The position numbers were made by a program, and so were the translations under genes. From assembly GCF_019175385.1 (NCBI RefSeq), contig NC_083338.1, forward strand, positions 92,649,777-92,713,776: a DNA stretch of 64,000 nt. Direction: 5' to 3'. Source of the stretch: Lycium barbarum. Its lineage: Eukaryota; Streptophyta; Magnoliopsida; Solanales; Solanaceae. Positions 1 to 10,911 of this stretch are shown here, one piece after another (the stretch's first letter is position 1; each line of letters begins with the position of its first letter). The notes below the pieces were generated by a model that made no database searches, had not been told where the DNA came from, and saw only the letters and a list, made by a program, of their open reading frames with translations.

Positions 1-1221
1 CGGCCAAAATATCAACAACAATACCAACGATTACTCCAATAATATCAACAATTAATTTAAGACACATTCTAACATTAGTAACCTTCTTCTTTACATAATT
101 CTTCAACACTCAATTCAGCTACATACATTTTCAAGTCACTTCCAATGCTCACATATTAATTGCTTGCTCAAAATTGTTCAAACACAATTCAAAAACATTT
201 AAACAATTTACAAAATATTCAAACAATGCCATCAACATCACATTCCACCCGAACTTCCCCCCATGAATACAACAAAACTACAACGTCACATTTTATCCTT
301 CCAAATTCATCCATAACAACAATAATTTCTATTTTAGCAACTACACTTCCATAATTACATAAACTATGATGAATTCACATAATTTCCTACAATTACCCCA
401 CTTCAAGTTTCCATACCACTAGAACCATAAGCCTTCCATTTACATCACAAAGGCCACCACAACACAACTAATACACTAAATAAAATAAACTCATCTTCCC
501 TTCACCAATTACACCACACGGCCACACACTCAATACACACACACGGCCACACACTTCATCACACAACACTTCTATGATTTCCATTTATTTCTACATACAC
601 AACACATATATAACCTTCCATAACATATGAAGAACATGAAATTCTTACCTTTTCTTCAAACTTCCACTTGCCACAAACGGAGCTTTCTTGCTAAAAGAAT
701 TATACCACGTTGAAGAGGGTCTTGAGCTTAGTGGGAATATGAGAAAATTACAATTTTTGGACCCAAGATTGATGGCATAAATTTTTTTTCTTTCTTTCTT
801 GCCCTAGCCGAATTGCCCTTCTATTTTTTTGTTCTTTCTCTTCTTTTACTTTTCTTGAACTTTCTTGAACAATGAATAAATGGTGGCCTTTTCCCTTATT
901 TAACACATGAAAAAAAACTCCTACATGGGCTTGGGCCATGGCCCCTATGGCCGGCCACTCCCATTAATTTGGGCCCTTTTTTTCATTTTTTTTTCTAGCC
1001 CAATTTGTTGGCTACTTCTTATAATTCATGAAACTAGTTCCCGAAATTTCCAATTTCGCCCTTAACCTTTCTCCACATTTCCACATCAACACTTTTCATA
1101 AACAACACACACACACACACACACATATATATGTATAAAATAAAATCAAAATATGGCCTTATCTCTTACAAGTCGCAATTTTTTTGAATTTTCCGAATGT
1201 GCAAAATTACGGGACATAACA
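1..1221 (-). mobile_element. LTR0, partial LTR (U3 side), S1-like family
   Basis: Read on the minus strand this begins TGTTATGTCCCG at 1221 and runs off the left edge. It resembles the last 1.2 kb of solo LTR S1 (near 30400-31691): the same block about small cytoplasmic-looking coding shadows, a splice-donor-like AAGGTAAG near 645-655, and the same end structure. It interrupts LTR1, whose sequence resumes at 1222. The other end is outside the window, so its target duplication cannot be tested. An AC/AT microsatellite lies at 1103-1131. No real coding sequence is seen. Confidence 0.7.
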
Positions 1222-2329
1222 GAAACGCATCATTATTCCTAAAGAAAACTAGGCGGCACTTCCCTTGTTTCTACTACTTTTCCCCTGTTCTATTTCAACT
1301 CCCAAACGTTTACAACAATACTTATAATATTACAATTAACAATCATCGTTTACACGCCTTAAGCGAAATCCACCATTTTCTTCAATTTTTTTTCCACATT
1401 TAATGATTTCAGCTCATCATCCTAGTTTTGCTTACTTCACACCTATTCAATGGTCTATATGTCATTTAGAACGTATTCATATCATAACACATCAACATTC
1501 ATGATCCCATTCAATTACTATTCAATTGAGACACTATTCACCCATGCAAGACTCATTTTCTACGTTCTTGTACACTTTAAGTATCTAAGCCTTCCAATGC
1601 TTTGAATCACATGGTATAGTCATGAAACATACCTTAGATGATGGTGGAATAATTCTTGAGTAGTAATACCTCCTTTGCACAAAAACCCTACTTCACCCTT
1701 CTTGGGTTTTCTTGAAGAAGATGACTTCCAACTAGGTTTTATACACTTGTTGCTTAGATTGGTGTTGATGATCTTGGTTTTCCTTTAATATTCCTTGAAT
1801 TCTTAAGGATGTAATGTTTGGAGGGTTCTAGAGACTTCTTGAATGATATGGATAAAAATGAAATGAAATGAGGCTTTGTTCCCTTTTAATAACTAAAAGT
1901 TTGGTCTTTAATGAAATTCAGTCGGGGTGAACAGTGGTCGTAAACCACAGTTTACGAGCCGTCCTCCCTGGTCGTATTTAAGCATGTCCAAAACAGAGAA
2001 GTTCGCTGAAGAATATTGCAGTTTACGATTGAGGTTTACGGTCCGTAAACCAGTTTACGGGCCGTATTCCAAGTCATATTTAACCATTTCCACAATTTAC
2101 AGAAAGTTGAGATTTTTGGCAAGCTGGAGGACGATGGTATTATACGGTCCGTAAATCACTTTACGGGCCGTATACTGATTTACGACCACTGGGCTGCCTG
2201 AATTTCTACAACTTTTCCACTTCCAACAATTCATGAATCACCACCCCTTACTTAATAAAACACCACCCACTCATCCCCTTTGTTGTTATATTCATTGTAC
2301 ATGCATGGGGACTTTTCCGGGGTGTAACA
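1222..2329 (-). mobile_element. LTR1, partial Tekay-type LTR (U3 side)
   Basis: On the minus strand it starts TGTTACACCCCGG at 2329. It matches the starts of LTR G (62678) and solo LTR S2 (50947), including the palindrome array and the CTAAGGTATGTTTCATG donor-like motif (minus strand, near 1623-1640). Its remaining part is displaced beyond the left edge by LTR0. It appears to be inserted in LTR2, because the sequence at 2330 resumes in the middle of a C-type LTR. Confidence 0.72.
1937..2195. promoter_or_regulatory. TACGGNCCGTA palindrome array in U3 of LTR1
   Basis: Several copies of TTTACGGNCCGTAAA-like palindromes are clustered here, for example at 2037-2050, 2058-2070, 2141-2153 and 2160-2172. 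The array lies between the LTR start and the presumed promoter (a weak TTATTAAAAGGG-like sequence on the minus strand near 1882-1893). Its function is inferred only from position and repetition. Confidence 0.6.
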
Positions 2330-2746
2330 CCGTCGTACCCAAAATACATACATATATATATATATATGTACAAAAAAGAATAAACCAAATAGCACCTCCG
2401 GAGTAATGGAGTGCTCCTATAAATCTGCTAATCACTTCAACGAGTCTGGATCGCCTCCCTGTCTACCTGTGGGCATGAACACAGCGTCCAAAGAAAATGG
2501 ACGTTAGTACGAACAGTGTACTGAGTGTGTAAGGCATGAACGAAATGAACATAACAGAGAAATCATAAGGCCTAAGGTGAAGCTACAACCTGCGTAACTT
2601 TTAAGGGTGGATACATTTCATACATATATCATATATATATAATCATAGTACATGTATCATCGTATCGTATACATCATCGTATCATATAAATCATTATCGT
2701 TATCCCGCGTCCGGGTAACTATCATATGCCGCCCACTAGTGGTGAT

Positions 2747-2890
2747 CATGCCCGGCCCTCTAGTCTCGGTGTAAACATCGCAGCCCGCCTTAGCGGGGAC
2801 ATGCCTGGCCAACTAGTCCCAGTGGAATCGTATGCATCCCGCCTTCGCGATTACATGCCCGGCCAACTAGGCACGGTGGAATCGTGTCGT
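2747..2890. repeat. 53-54-bp imperfect tandem repeat, about 2.7 copies
   Basis: Units start with CATGCCYGGCC at 2747, 2800 and 2854, each followed by an AACTAG or TCTAG segment and a CCCGCC segment. The repeat is GC-rich and lies inside LTR2. Other LTRs in the window have only one or two copies at the equivalent place. Confidence 0.7.
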
Positions 2891-4154
2891 CATATAATCA
2901 ATAATAAACTAATCATTATTACACATCTCATAGGCATATCATAATCTTATCATAACTTAACATCATCATGCATTCATCATTAATCCTACATTAGAACTTG
3001 GAGGTAACCATGGCTATGTCGAGGTGGCATAAGGTCGTGAACCCCCGACTACGTTATGGAGTGAGCATAATCGTCATGTCTCACCTTGGAGGGACTAGCA
3101 GTTTAAGGTGAGTGTACACAAGGAAAATCATCAATGAAACTATACTTAGGATCATTAGCTTCATGGACATGTTATATTACTCTAGGATTCTTTATACTTA
3201 AATTCATCATCATCAGCGTTATCATGCTCGTATCGTATCTCCTTTCTTTATCACGTGCGTAGGTAAATTTTTATAGTCATGGACTCATAATTTTCGTTAT
3301 TATTGAAGATCACGGAAGAATAGGAAAATCTATGTCATAGGAGTCTTGCCTTAGAAAGAAAGGATTAGCCTTACATACCTCTTTCGTTCACCTACTCTAT
3401 CACTTGAACGTTCCTCTCAAATGTTCACGTTTTTGCCTTCAAAAAAGTTCATACTCATATTAGATAATCGATAACATAAACGTGTAACTATTGTTAGAGA
3501 AAATTGGGTAGCATTTCCTTTGTTTATACAACTTTCCTCATTTTACATATCAACTCCCAACATCCATCACAACATTCACAAGATTATACACAAAGATCAT
3601 CATTCATCTACGTTATCCACATTTCACAATTTCACTTCGATTCCTCCATAATCATGGTCATAGTTCGCTATCATGATTTATTACTTATATTACTTATCCC
3701 ATGTTCTAAATGTAACTTATAGCATACTTATAATCACACCATATCAATATTCATAATTCACTCCAAACTACTACTCAACGATGACACTATTCCCACATTT
3801 ATGACCCAATTTCTACATCCTTCTACAATCCAAGTGTTTTAACTTTTCAATACCTTAAACAACATGGAATGATCACAAAACTCACCTTAGATAATTGAAG
3901 AATAATCCTTGAGTGCAAATTCTCTTCTTGCACCAAAACCCTAGTCCACTCTTATTGGAATTTCTTGGTTTGGATGAGCTTTGATATGTTTCGTACACTT
4001 GATTTTGTGAGTTTTATGAAGTTGATCATAGCTTTCTCTTGGGTTCTTGTGGGTGATGAGTGGAAAGGATTCTAGAGTGTTCTTGAGGTGTGGAGAGGAG
4101 AAATGAAATGAATTAAATAAGAGAGAGGGTCCTTATATCATTTTAAAATTTGAC

Positions 4155-4275
4155 CAGACACAAACATACGGACCAACATATGGTCCGTACATTTTATACT
4201 GACCGTATGTTTGGTCCAGCGAAGACCCTCATTCTGGGCAGAACATACGGTCAGTATGTTTGGCCGTATAACACC
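4155..4275. promoter_or_regulatory. CATACGGTC palindrome array in U3 of LTR2
   Basis: ATACGGACC / ATATGGTCCGTAC / CATACGGTCAGTATG-like elements are repeated within 120 bp, directly upstream (minus-strand sense) of the TATA-like sequence near 4130. This is the same position as in both LTRs of element C. Confidence 0.55.
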
Positions 4276-4611
4276 CAGCTTTCTGAAGTTCGTTCTCGTT
4301 GACTCGTTTGATCTCCAATCCCTATGGAACCTTCTTGACACTTGTTTAATACCTCAATACCAATCTAAGGGACATTATCGCTCTTCTCCAAGACATCATT
4401 ATGCCATCCTTAACTTGTCACTCGTAATTCTTACCCGACACGCAACATATCCCTTGCTTTCCTTGACAACCTTCTTCCCTCACCTAAAATGTCTTTAAAA
4501 TTTCGATTAGGATCATCAAATTCTATTTCTTACTTATCAAAACATTGTATACGTCGTGCCCTTCGTTAGTTTATTCACTGTACGTTAACGGGGAATTTCC
4601 AAGGTGTAACA

Positions 4612-5671
4612 TTTATATTATATATGTATATAACTATTTTATGATACCGAGCCTTACTATAGCCGGGTACGGATACTACCGAGCTTATATGGCCGGGTAT
4701 GATACCTATTGCGCGCATACCACTACAGTTGGGTACGAATATTACCGAACCTTACTAGGGTTGGGTAAGGATAATACCGAGTCTATATGGCTGGGTACGG
4801 TGTTGTATAGATATGCATGTGGATGTATGAAACATTCTCCTAGAAAAAAAGTTAAGTAAGCAGGACAAATGTCTTAAAAGGTATCATGAGGTATAAATGG
4901 TTCTTTTATCTTACGCTATTCTTCATACTTTTATCATGTTACTATTCATGCCTTACATACTCAGTACATTGCTCGTGCTAACCTTACTAGGGTTGGGTAA
5001 GGATAATACCGAGTCTATATGGCTGGGTACGGTGTTGTATAGATATGCATGTGGATGTATGAAACATTCTCCTAGAAAAAAAGTTAAGTAAGCAGGACAA
5101 ATGTCTTAAAAGGTATCATGAGGTATAAATGGTTCTTTTATCTTACGCTATTCTTCATACTTTTATCATGTTACTATTCATGCCTTACATACTCAGTACA
5201 TTGCTCGTGCTGACGTCCTTCTTTTGTGGATGCTGCTTTAATGCCCGCAAGGAAGCAGGGAGATGGATCGGATCCTTAGGAACTTCATCAGCGGAGTCTC
5301 AGAAGCGCTCCATTTGCTTCAGAGCCACAGTCTATTGGTATTACTCTTTTATGCATATACATGGGCATGGCGGAGTCCTGCCCCGTCTTCGTGGATTCTC
5401 ATATTCTATATAGAGGATCATAGATCCATATCCTTATCAGTTCATATTGTTGTATAATATTTTTGCAGCTTAGCCAGCTTGAGATGATGGGCACAGATGT
5501 GATGATTGTATGGAGATGTGCCATTATCTTGTGACATATACCCTTACAGATTATCGTACCTATGAGCTATCTTTGTGATCTGCCTTGAAAGGATAATGAT
5601 GAAATATATTCAGAGGTGCTCAGTAGGTTAGTTTTGGGTGCCCGTCATGGCCCTCCGGTTGGGTCATGACA
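4612..5671 (+). mobile_element. LTR3, right-hand part of a plus-sense LTR
   Basis: The sequence ends GGTTGGGTCATGACA at 5671, a diverged form of the common GGGTCGTGACA end. In plus sense it carries the shared module ATACTCAGTACA ... TGCTGACGTCC (5190-5218) and the ATGCCCGCA segment after it. Its U3 side would lie left of the LTR0-LTR2 stack, outside the window. It contains a 232-bp tandem duplication. No primer site follows at 5672, so it is either a 3' or solo LTR, or the 5' LTR of a rearranged element. Confidence 0.6.
4748..5211. repeat. 232-bp direct tandem duplication
   Basis: Positions 4748-4979 and 4980-5211 are the same sequence end to end as far as I can read. The two copies give identical ORF shadows at 4897 and 5129. 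Natural LTR sequence continues after the second copy (TGCTGACGTCC), so the first junction at 4979/4980 is the duplication breakpoint. Confidence 0.9.
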
Positions 5672-6692
5672 ATTATCATTTTCCCCCTCTTAAAGAAGAT
5701 TCATCCCAAATCTTGGTGGTGACCATATTTGCTCCTTATTACATTTCAGCTTCCATGGTTGCTATCACATGACATACCATGATCGTATTAATAATTCTTT
5801 ATTGTATTCTTGATATTCCATTTTGGTTATTGGGAATTCGTTTGTAATCCATGAACACCATGCTTTGCATTCCATGGGTTCTTAAATGCAAGATATGTAC
5901 TATTATGCTTATTTTCATGAAAATTTCCATGCTTTCCATGTTTTCATAAAAGTTACACTATATACTTATATTCATGCTATATTATACTCACAAATCATGT
6001 TTACAAGCCATGCTTATGAATCATGTCTACAAGTCATACTTACAAGTTATGTTATACAAACCAAGATGCCACCTATATCCATTTTCATGTTTTTGGGAGT
6101 AGCATAGATTTACCGAGAAGGCTCAGACAGCGTGAAACTACGTATGCCTACATAGGGTAAGGGTCTATCCACCCAAATTAGGACGACACCTTCACACAAT
6201 TGAATTGGATCCTTTTATGTCATGCTCATATCTCATACGCTGGTAAGGTATGGGATTGCTCTGCTGGTCGGGCCAGGTACTAGACTCCAAATACCTACGT
6301 GGTGATTCTATGTTGTCGGTTATACTACGACTCTCTCACAAGATACAGATATACATATGTACTTAAAAGGTTTTTACTCATGTTATAAATTTATTCATGT
6401 CAGATGATGCTCATGCTCATGTTCAACTTGTAGTTTTAGTTTCAGTTTCATTTATATTATTTCATGTGCCATGTTTATTTCATTCAGTTGCTTTACATAC
6501 CACTACAATTCAAATGTATTGACGTCCACTTTTATTACTCGGGGGCCTGCATTTCACGATGCAGCTATTGATTTACAGGACAACGGATCTGCTCGTTAGG
6601 AAATTGCTCGTATAAGCTTTTCGTGAGCCCCATCTCATTCAGGGTTTGGTCATTATTTATATTTCATGTTCAAGTTAGATATGCAGTCAAGG
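5672..6692 (+). mobile_element. LTR-like fragment, family unresolved
   Basis: This kilobase is non-coding. It holds a diverged copy of the shared LTR module in plus sense: CATACCACTACA ... TATTGACGTCC at about 6500-6532, then a GC-rich CCTGCATTTCACGATGCAG segment. The left end begins with a pyrimidine tract (TTTTCCCCCTCTT at 5680-5692) that resembles a reversed polypurine tract. It ends at 6692, where a typical LTR start TGTTATACCCCGC follows. The borders and parent element are not settled. Confidence 0.45.
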
Positions 6693-6892
6693 TGTTATAC
6701 CCCGCATTTTATGCACTGAGTTTCGCTGCACGATGGCCGACGTGAAGTTAGTGAGTGAGGTTGTTGTCAAGGTTATAAGAGATTCTACATGCTTATCTCA
6801 CATATGTGAGAGTTTAAGTTGTGTACAACAGGTATCGGAAGATTAGAGGTAAAATAAACCAAAAAATCTGAGTAATGCAGCAGAGAAACTAA

Positions 6893-6985
6893 ACGGTCAA
6901 GTCGATAGATTGTCGACTAGAAGACGGGTCGTCAACCTGCCCGTCGAACAACTTTCTAAGAATCCGTCAGAAGGCAAGTCGGCGG
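6893..6985. promoter_or_regulatory. GTCGAC / GACGGGTCGTC palindrome cluster (copy also at 8050-8142)
   Basis: Nested inverted motifs occur in 90 bp: GTCGATAGATTGTCGAC at 6901-6917, and GACGGGTCGTC facing CTGCCCGTC at 6923-6945. They lie about 200 bp into what looks like an LTR start (6693). That is the place where other LTRs in the window carry TACGGNCCGTA or TCGACG arrays. The function is inferred. Confidence 0.45.
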
Positions 6986-7763
6986 TAGGTAGGAGGACTG
7001 AACGGTTACACCTACAGATGTGGAGAACGGTGAGTCCCATAATGAGGTTCCATCTCGGTCCTCTCTTGCTCTATCCTCTCCAGAGGAGTATAGAGGAGCC
7101 TCAACTCCAGCTCTAGTACCCCCAGTCCCTCTACCGGATGTCTCAGGCTATGAGATGAGGGAGGACATTCAGTTCCAGCCTCAGTTAGTAGCCGCTCAGG
7201 CTCCGCGGCAAGGTACGGGTCATGGTGATAGAGTTGTTAGCGCTAGAGTCCGTGAGTTTATTAGTTTGGACCCTCCAGAATTCTTTGGGTCAAAACCAAA
7301 CGAGGACCCGTAGAACTTCATAGATGAAATTGTTAGGACATTGCGGATAATGCATGCTTTGAATGTTGAGTTAGTAGAGCTGGCCTCTTATAGATTGGGA
7401 GATGTGGCTGTTCATTGGTATAGTACCTGGATATCTTCTAGAGGGGTAAATGCACCTCCATTGGTATGGCAAGAGTTTGTAGATGCTTTTCTCTGACACT
7501 ATTTGCCTCTAGAGGTTCGACGGGCCAGAGCTGATAGATTCCTAAACCTCAGGCAGGGTAGCATGAGTTCCCAGGATTATAGCCTTCATTTTAATTCCTT
7601 GGCCAGGTACGCTCCAGCTATGGTAGCTGATATAAGAGATCGTGTCCACCAGTTTGTGAATGGTTTTGGGCCACATTTGATCGATGATTGTTTGACGGCC
7701 TCACTTCAGGAAGGTATGGATATTTCTCGTATTCAGGCTCATGCCCAGAATCTTGAAGAGCGA
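6955..7763 (+). pseudogene. gag: H1 gag, first (truncated) duplicate copy
   Basis: Tekay-type Gag capsid region of element H1. Readable blocks include DVENGESHNE (from about 7013), then REFISLDPPEFFGSKPNEDP, a TAG stop at 7312-7314, ELASYRLGDVAVHWYSTW, a TGA stop near 7495, and the conserved LEVRRARADRFLNLRQGSM ... SLARYAPAM region to GMDISRIQAHAQNLEER. A frameshift lies near 7010 between the basic N-terminus (GRRTER) and DVENGE. Gag would package element RNA in cytoplasmic particles. This copy stops at the duplication junction without zinc knuckles and cannot be functional. Confidence 0.85.
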
Positions 7764-8111
7764 CTCGTATAAGCTTTTCGTGAGCCCCATCTCATTCAGG
7801 GTTTGGTCATTATTTATATTTCATGTTCAAGTTAGTTATGCAGTCAAGGTGTTATACCCCGCATTTTATGCACTGAGTTTCGCTGCACGATGGCCGACGT
7901 GAAGTTAGTGAGTGAGGTTGTTGTCAAGGTTATAAGAGATTCTACATGCTTATCTCACATATGTGAGAGTTTAAGTTGTGTACAACAGGTATCGGAAGAT
8001 TAGAGGTAAAATAAACCAAAAAATCTGAGTAATGCAGCAGAGAAACTAAACGGTCAAGTCGATAGATTGTCGACTAGAAGACGGGTCGTCAACCTGCCCG
8101 TCGAACAACTT

Positions 8112-9275
8112 TCTAAGAATCCGTCAGAAGGCAAGTCGGCGGTAGGTAGGAGGACTGAACGGTTACACCTACAGATGTGGAGAACGGTGAGTCCCATAAT
8201 GAGGTTCCATCTCGGTCCTCTCTTGCTCTATCCTCTCCAGAGGAGTATAGAGGAGCCTCAACTCCAGCTCTAGTACCCCCAGTCCCTCTACCGGATGTCT
8301 CAGGCTATGAGATGAGGGAGGACATTCAGTTCCAGCCTCAGTTAGTAGCCGCTCAGGCTCCGCGGCAAGGTACGGGTCATGGTGATAGAGTTGTTAGCGC
8401 TAGAGTCCGTGAGTTTATTAGTTTGGACCCTCCAGAATTCTTTGGGTCAAAACCAAACGAGGACCCGTAGAACTTCATAGATGAAATTGTTAGGACATTG
8501 CGGATAATGCATGCTTTGAATGTTGAGTTAGTAGAGCTGGCCTCTTATAGATTGGGAGATGTGGCTGTTCATTGGTATAGTACCTGGATATCTTCTAGAG
8601 GGGTAAATGCACCTCCATTGGTATGGCAAGAGTTTGTAGATGCTTTTCTCTGACACTATTTGCCTCTAGAGGTTCGACGGGCCAGAGCTGATAGATTCCT
8701 AAACCTCAGGCAGGGTAGCATGAGTGCCCAGGATTATAGCCTTCATTTTAATTCCTTGGCCAGGTACGCTCCAGCTATGGTAGCTGATATAAGAGATCGT
8801 GTCCACCAGTTTGTGAATGGTTTTGGGCCACATTTGATCGATGATTGTTTGACGGCCTCACTTCAGGAAGGTATGGATATTTCTCGTATTCAGGCTCATG
8901 CCCAGAATCTTGAAGAGCGACAGCAGCAGCGGAGGAGTGAGAGAGAACATGATAGGGGTTATACTAATAGGGCCAGATCCTCAGGTGCTGTTAATGGGTT
9001 TGGAGGGGGTCAGAGGCAGCAGTATTCCAGGCACTCAGGCCATTCAGCAGCTAGTGTACCTTCGCGGTTTGCAGACAAGAGATTTGAGCGCCCTGTTTAT
9101 TCCAGACCAGGTCAGAGTTCTAGAGTCTCTGGTTCTTAGTTGTGATTCCGGCCAGATGAGACCACCTTTACCATGGTGCACTCAGTGTGGTAAGATACAT
9201 TCGGGATAGTGCTGCCTAGGTTCAGATGCTTGTTATGCCTGCGGTCAGACAGGCCATATGATGCGAGACTGTCCA
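8112..9275 (+). pseudogene. gag: H1 gag, second copy with zinc knuckles
   Basis: This is the same Gag sequence as the copy 1157 bp upstream, with the same frameshift and the same two stops (about 8469 and 8652), but it continues into the C-terminal basic linker (RQQQRRSEREHDRGYTNRAR) and two nucleocapsid knuckles. The first knuckle reads CTQCGKIHSG followed by a stop where QC is expected. The second, [14 protein letters not shown], is an intact CX2CX4HX4C at about 9234-9275. A stop at 9137-9139 separates linker from knuckles. The frame then runs on into the protease/RT ORF at 9258, as in Tekay elements, where gag and pol form one long frame. Confidence 0.85.
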
Positions 9276-10911
9276 TCGAGAGGTGGTAGAGATATGGTTC
9301 AGCCTACAGGGTCCGCAGCTGGTTCTTCATCATCCGTACGCCCTTTAGGGAAGAGCTCACAGACACCAGTAGGCCGTGGTAGAGTTAGAGGGGGAGCATC
9401 CAGTTCGAGCGGTCCTCAGAACCGCATCTATCCACTAGCTGGGCGACAAGATCTCAAGTCTTCACCTGATGTAGTTACTGGTATATTATCAGTATCTTCT
9501 CATAATGTATATGTATTGATTGATCCAGGATCTACATTATCATATGTTATTCCTTATATTGTCGGTCGGATTGGGGTGAAAAATGAGTCGATTGAACCTT
9601 TTGAGGTGTCTACACTCGTTGGTGACCCTGTTATAGCTAGTAGGATATATAGAAATTATGTGGTTATAGTTTGTGATCGTCGTACCATGGAAAATCTAAT
9701 TAAGCTAAATATGGTAGATTTTGATGTCATTATGGGTATATATTGGTTGGCTTCTTGTTATGCAAATGTTGATTGTAGAAGGAAGATGGTTCGTTTCCAG
9801 TTTCCAAGAGAGCCAGTTCTAGAATGGAAAGGTAATACAGCATTTCCAAGAGGTAGTTTTATTTCCTATCTCAAGGCAAGAAAGATGATTGCTAAGGGAT
9901 GCATTTATCATTTAGTCTTGGTTCAGGATACAGAAGCAAAGCCGCCAACTCTTCAATCTATTCTAGTAATTAATGAGTTTCCAGAGGTATTCCCGGACGA
10001 GCTTCCAGGTTTCTCACCAGAATGGGAGATTGATTTTGCCATTGATGTATTACTGGATACTAAGCCAATATCTATTCCTCCTTATAGAATGGCTCCTGCA
10101 AAATTGAGGGAGTTGAAGGAGCAGTTGAAGGATTTGCTTGAGAAAGGCTTTATCAGTCCTAGTATGTCGCCATGGGGAGCACCTGTGTTATTTGTTAGGA
10201 AGAAAGATGGCTCCCTACGGATGTGTATTGACTACAGGCAGTTGAATAAGGTGATAATAAAGAACAAGTATCCCTTTCCAAGAATCGATGATTTATTTGA
10301 TCAGTTGCAGGGTGCCAAATAATTCTTAAAGATAGACTTGAGATCGGGGTACCACCAGGTGCGAGTTAGGGAGAAAAATATTCCGAAGACAGCCTTCACA
10401 ACTAGATATGGTCACATTGAATTCCGTGTGATGTCGTTCGGGTTAACGAACGCTCCAGCGGTATTTATGGATTTGATTAACAGTGTATTCAAGCCTTTCT
10501 TAGATTTGTTTGTGATTGTGTTAATCGATGATATTCTTGTGTATTCTTGATCAGAGGCAAAGCATGCAGATCATTTACGTGCTGTCCTTATAATTCTTTA
10601 GGCTCGAAAGTTATACGCAAAGTTCTCAAAATGTGAGTTCTGGTTGAATTCGGTAACTTTTCTAGGGCATATTATTTCAGCTGATGGTATTCGGGTGGAT
10701 ACACAGAAGATTGAAGCTGTGAAGAGTTGGCCAAGATCTACAACACCTACTAAAGTTCGTAGTTTTCTGGGTTTGGCAGGTTATTGCAGAAGATTTGTAG
10801 AAGGTTTTTCTTCCATCTCTGCACCACTAACGATGCTGACTCAGAAAGCAGCTATATTTCAATGGACAGATGCTTGTGAGCGCAGATTTCAAGAGTTGAA
10901 GAATAGATTGA
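9258..10911 (+). pseudogene. pol: H1 pol part 1: protease and reverse transcriptase
   Basis: The long open stretch 9258-10322 (354 codons) holds the retropepsin-like motif [11 protein letters not shown] (about residue 89) and the start of RT ([27 protein letters not shown]). A TAA at 10320-10322 replaces the Trp of AKWF in sister copies. RT continues at 10338-10550 with the catalytic LIDDILVYS (the YxDD box as LIDD), followed by a stop, another stop near 10603, and the thumb/connection region 10644-10911 ([17 protein letters not shown]). The frame is cut at 10911 by element A and resumes at 20237. Tekay-type assignment rests on similarity to elements C and E, which end in a chromodomain. Confidence 0.88.

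Larger units (their letters stand above)
2330..4611 (-). mobile_element. LTR2, partial Tekay-type LTR (C-like)
   Basis: Minus-strand start TGTTACACCTTGG at 4611. It aligns in order with the LTRs of element C: palindrome array, TATA-like atataagga (minus strand near 4130), donor-like CTAAGGTGAG (near 3880-3892), the GTAAGGTCGTG block near 3023, CCCGCGTCCGGG near 2704, and the CAGTACA/ACTAACGTCC module near 2500. The terminal part with the expected CGTGACA end is missing because LTR1 interrupts it at 2329/2330. It sits inside LTR3, which resumes at 4612. Confidence 0.75.
6607..8920 (+). repeat. 1157-bp tandem duplication spanning LTR fragment and gag N-terminal half
   Basis: Unit 1 is 6607-7763 and unit 2 is 7764-8920. 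I see only two differences by eye: A/T near 6685/7842, and TCCC/GCCC near 7570/8727. The first copy is cut in the middle of gag after the codons for ...NLEER, while the second continues into the gag C-terminus at 8921. Each unit contains about 86 bp of LTR-like DNA, an LTR start TGTTATACCCCGC (6693, 7850) and the gag N-terminal half. The near identity suggests that the duplication is recent compared with the many mutations shared by both copies. Confidence 0.93.

Noticed and set aside
748..939. 63-codon Lys-rich ORF in LTR0
   Set aside because: Low complexity, in U3, not conserved as an ORF in S1.
4612..5671. LTR3 as the 5' LTR of H1
   Set aside because: No tRNA primer site follows at 5672, and an unrelated-looking LTR fragment lies between it and gag; the link is not supported.
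5672..5720. Reversed polypurine tract of a minus-strand element
   Set aside because: The pyrimidine run fits, but the adjacent LTR3 has its shared module in plus sense, so the two do not form one element end.
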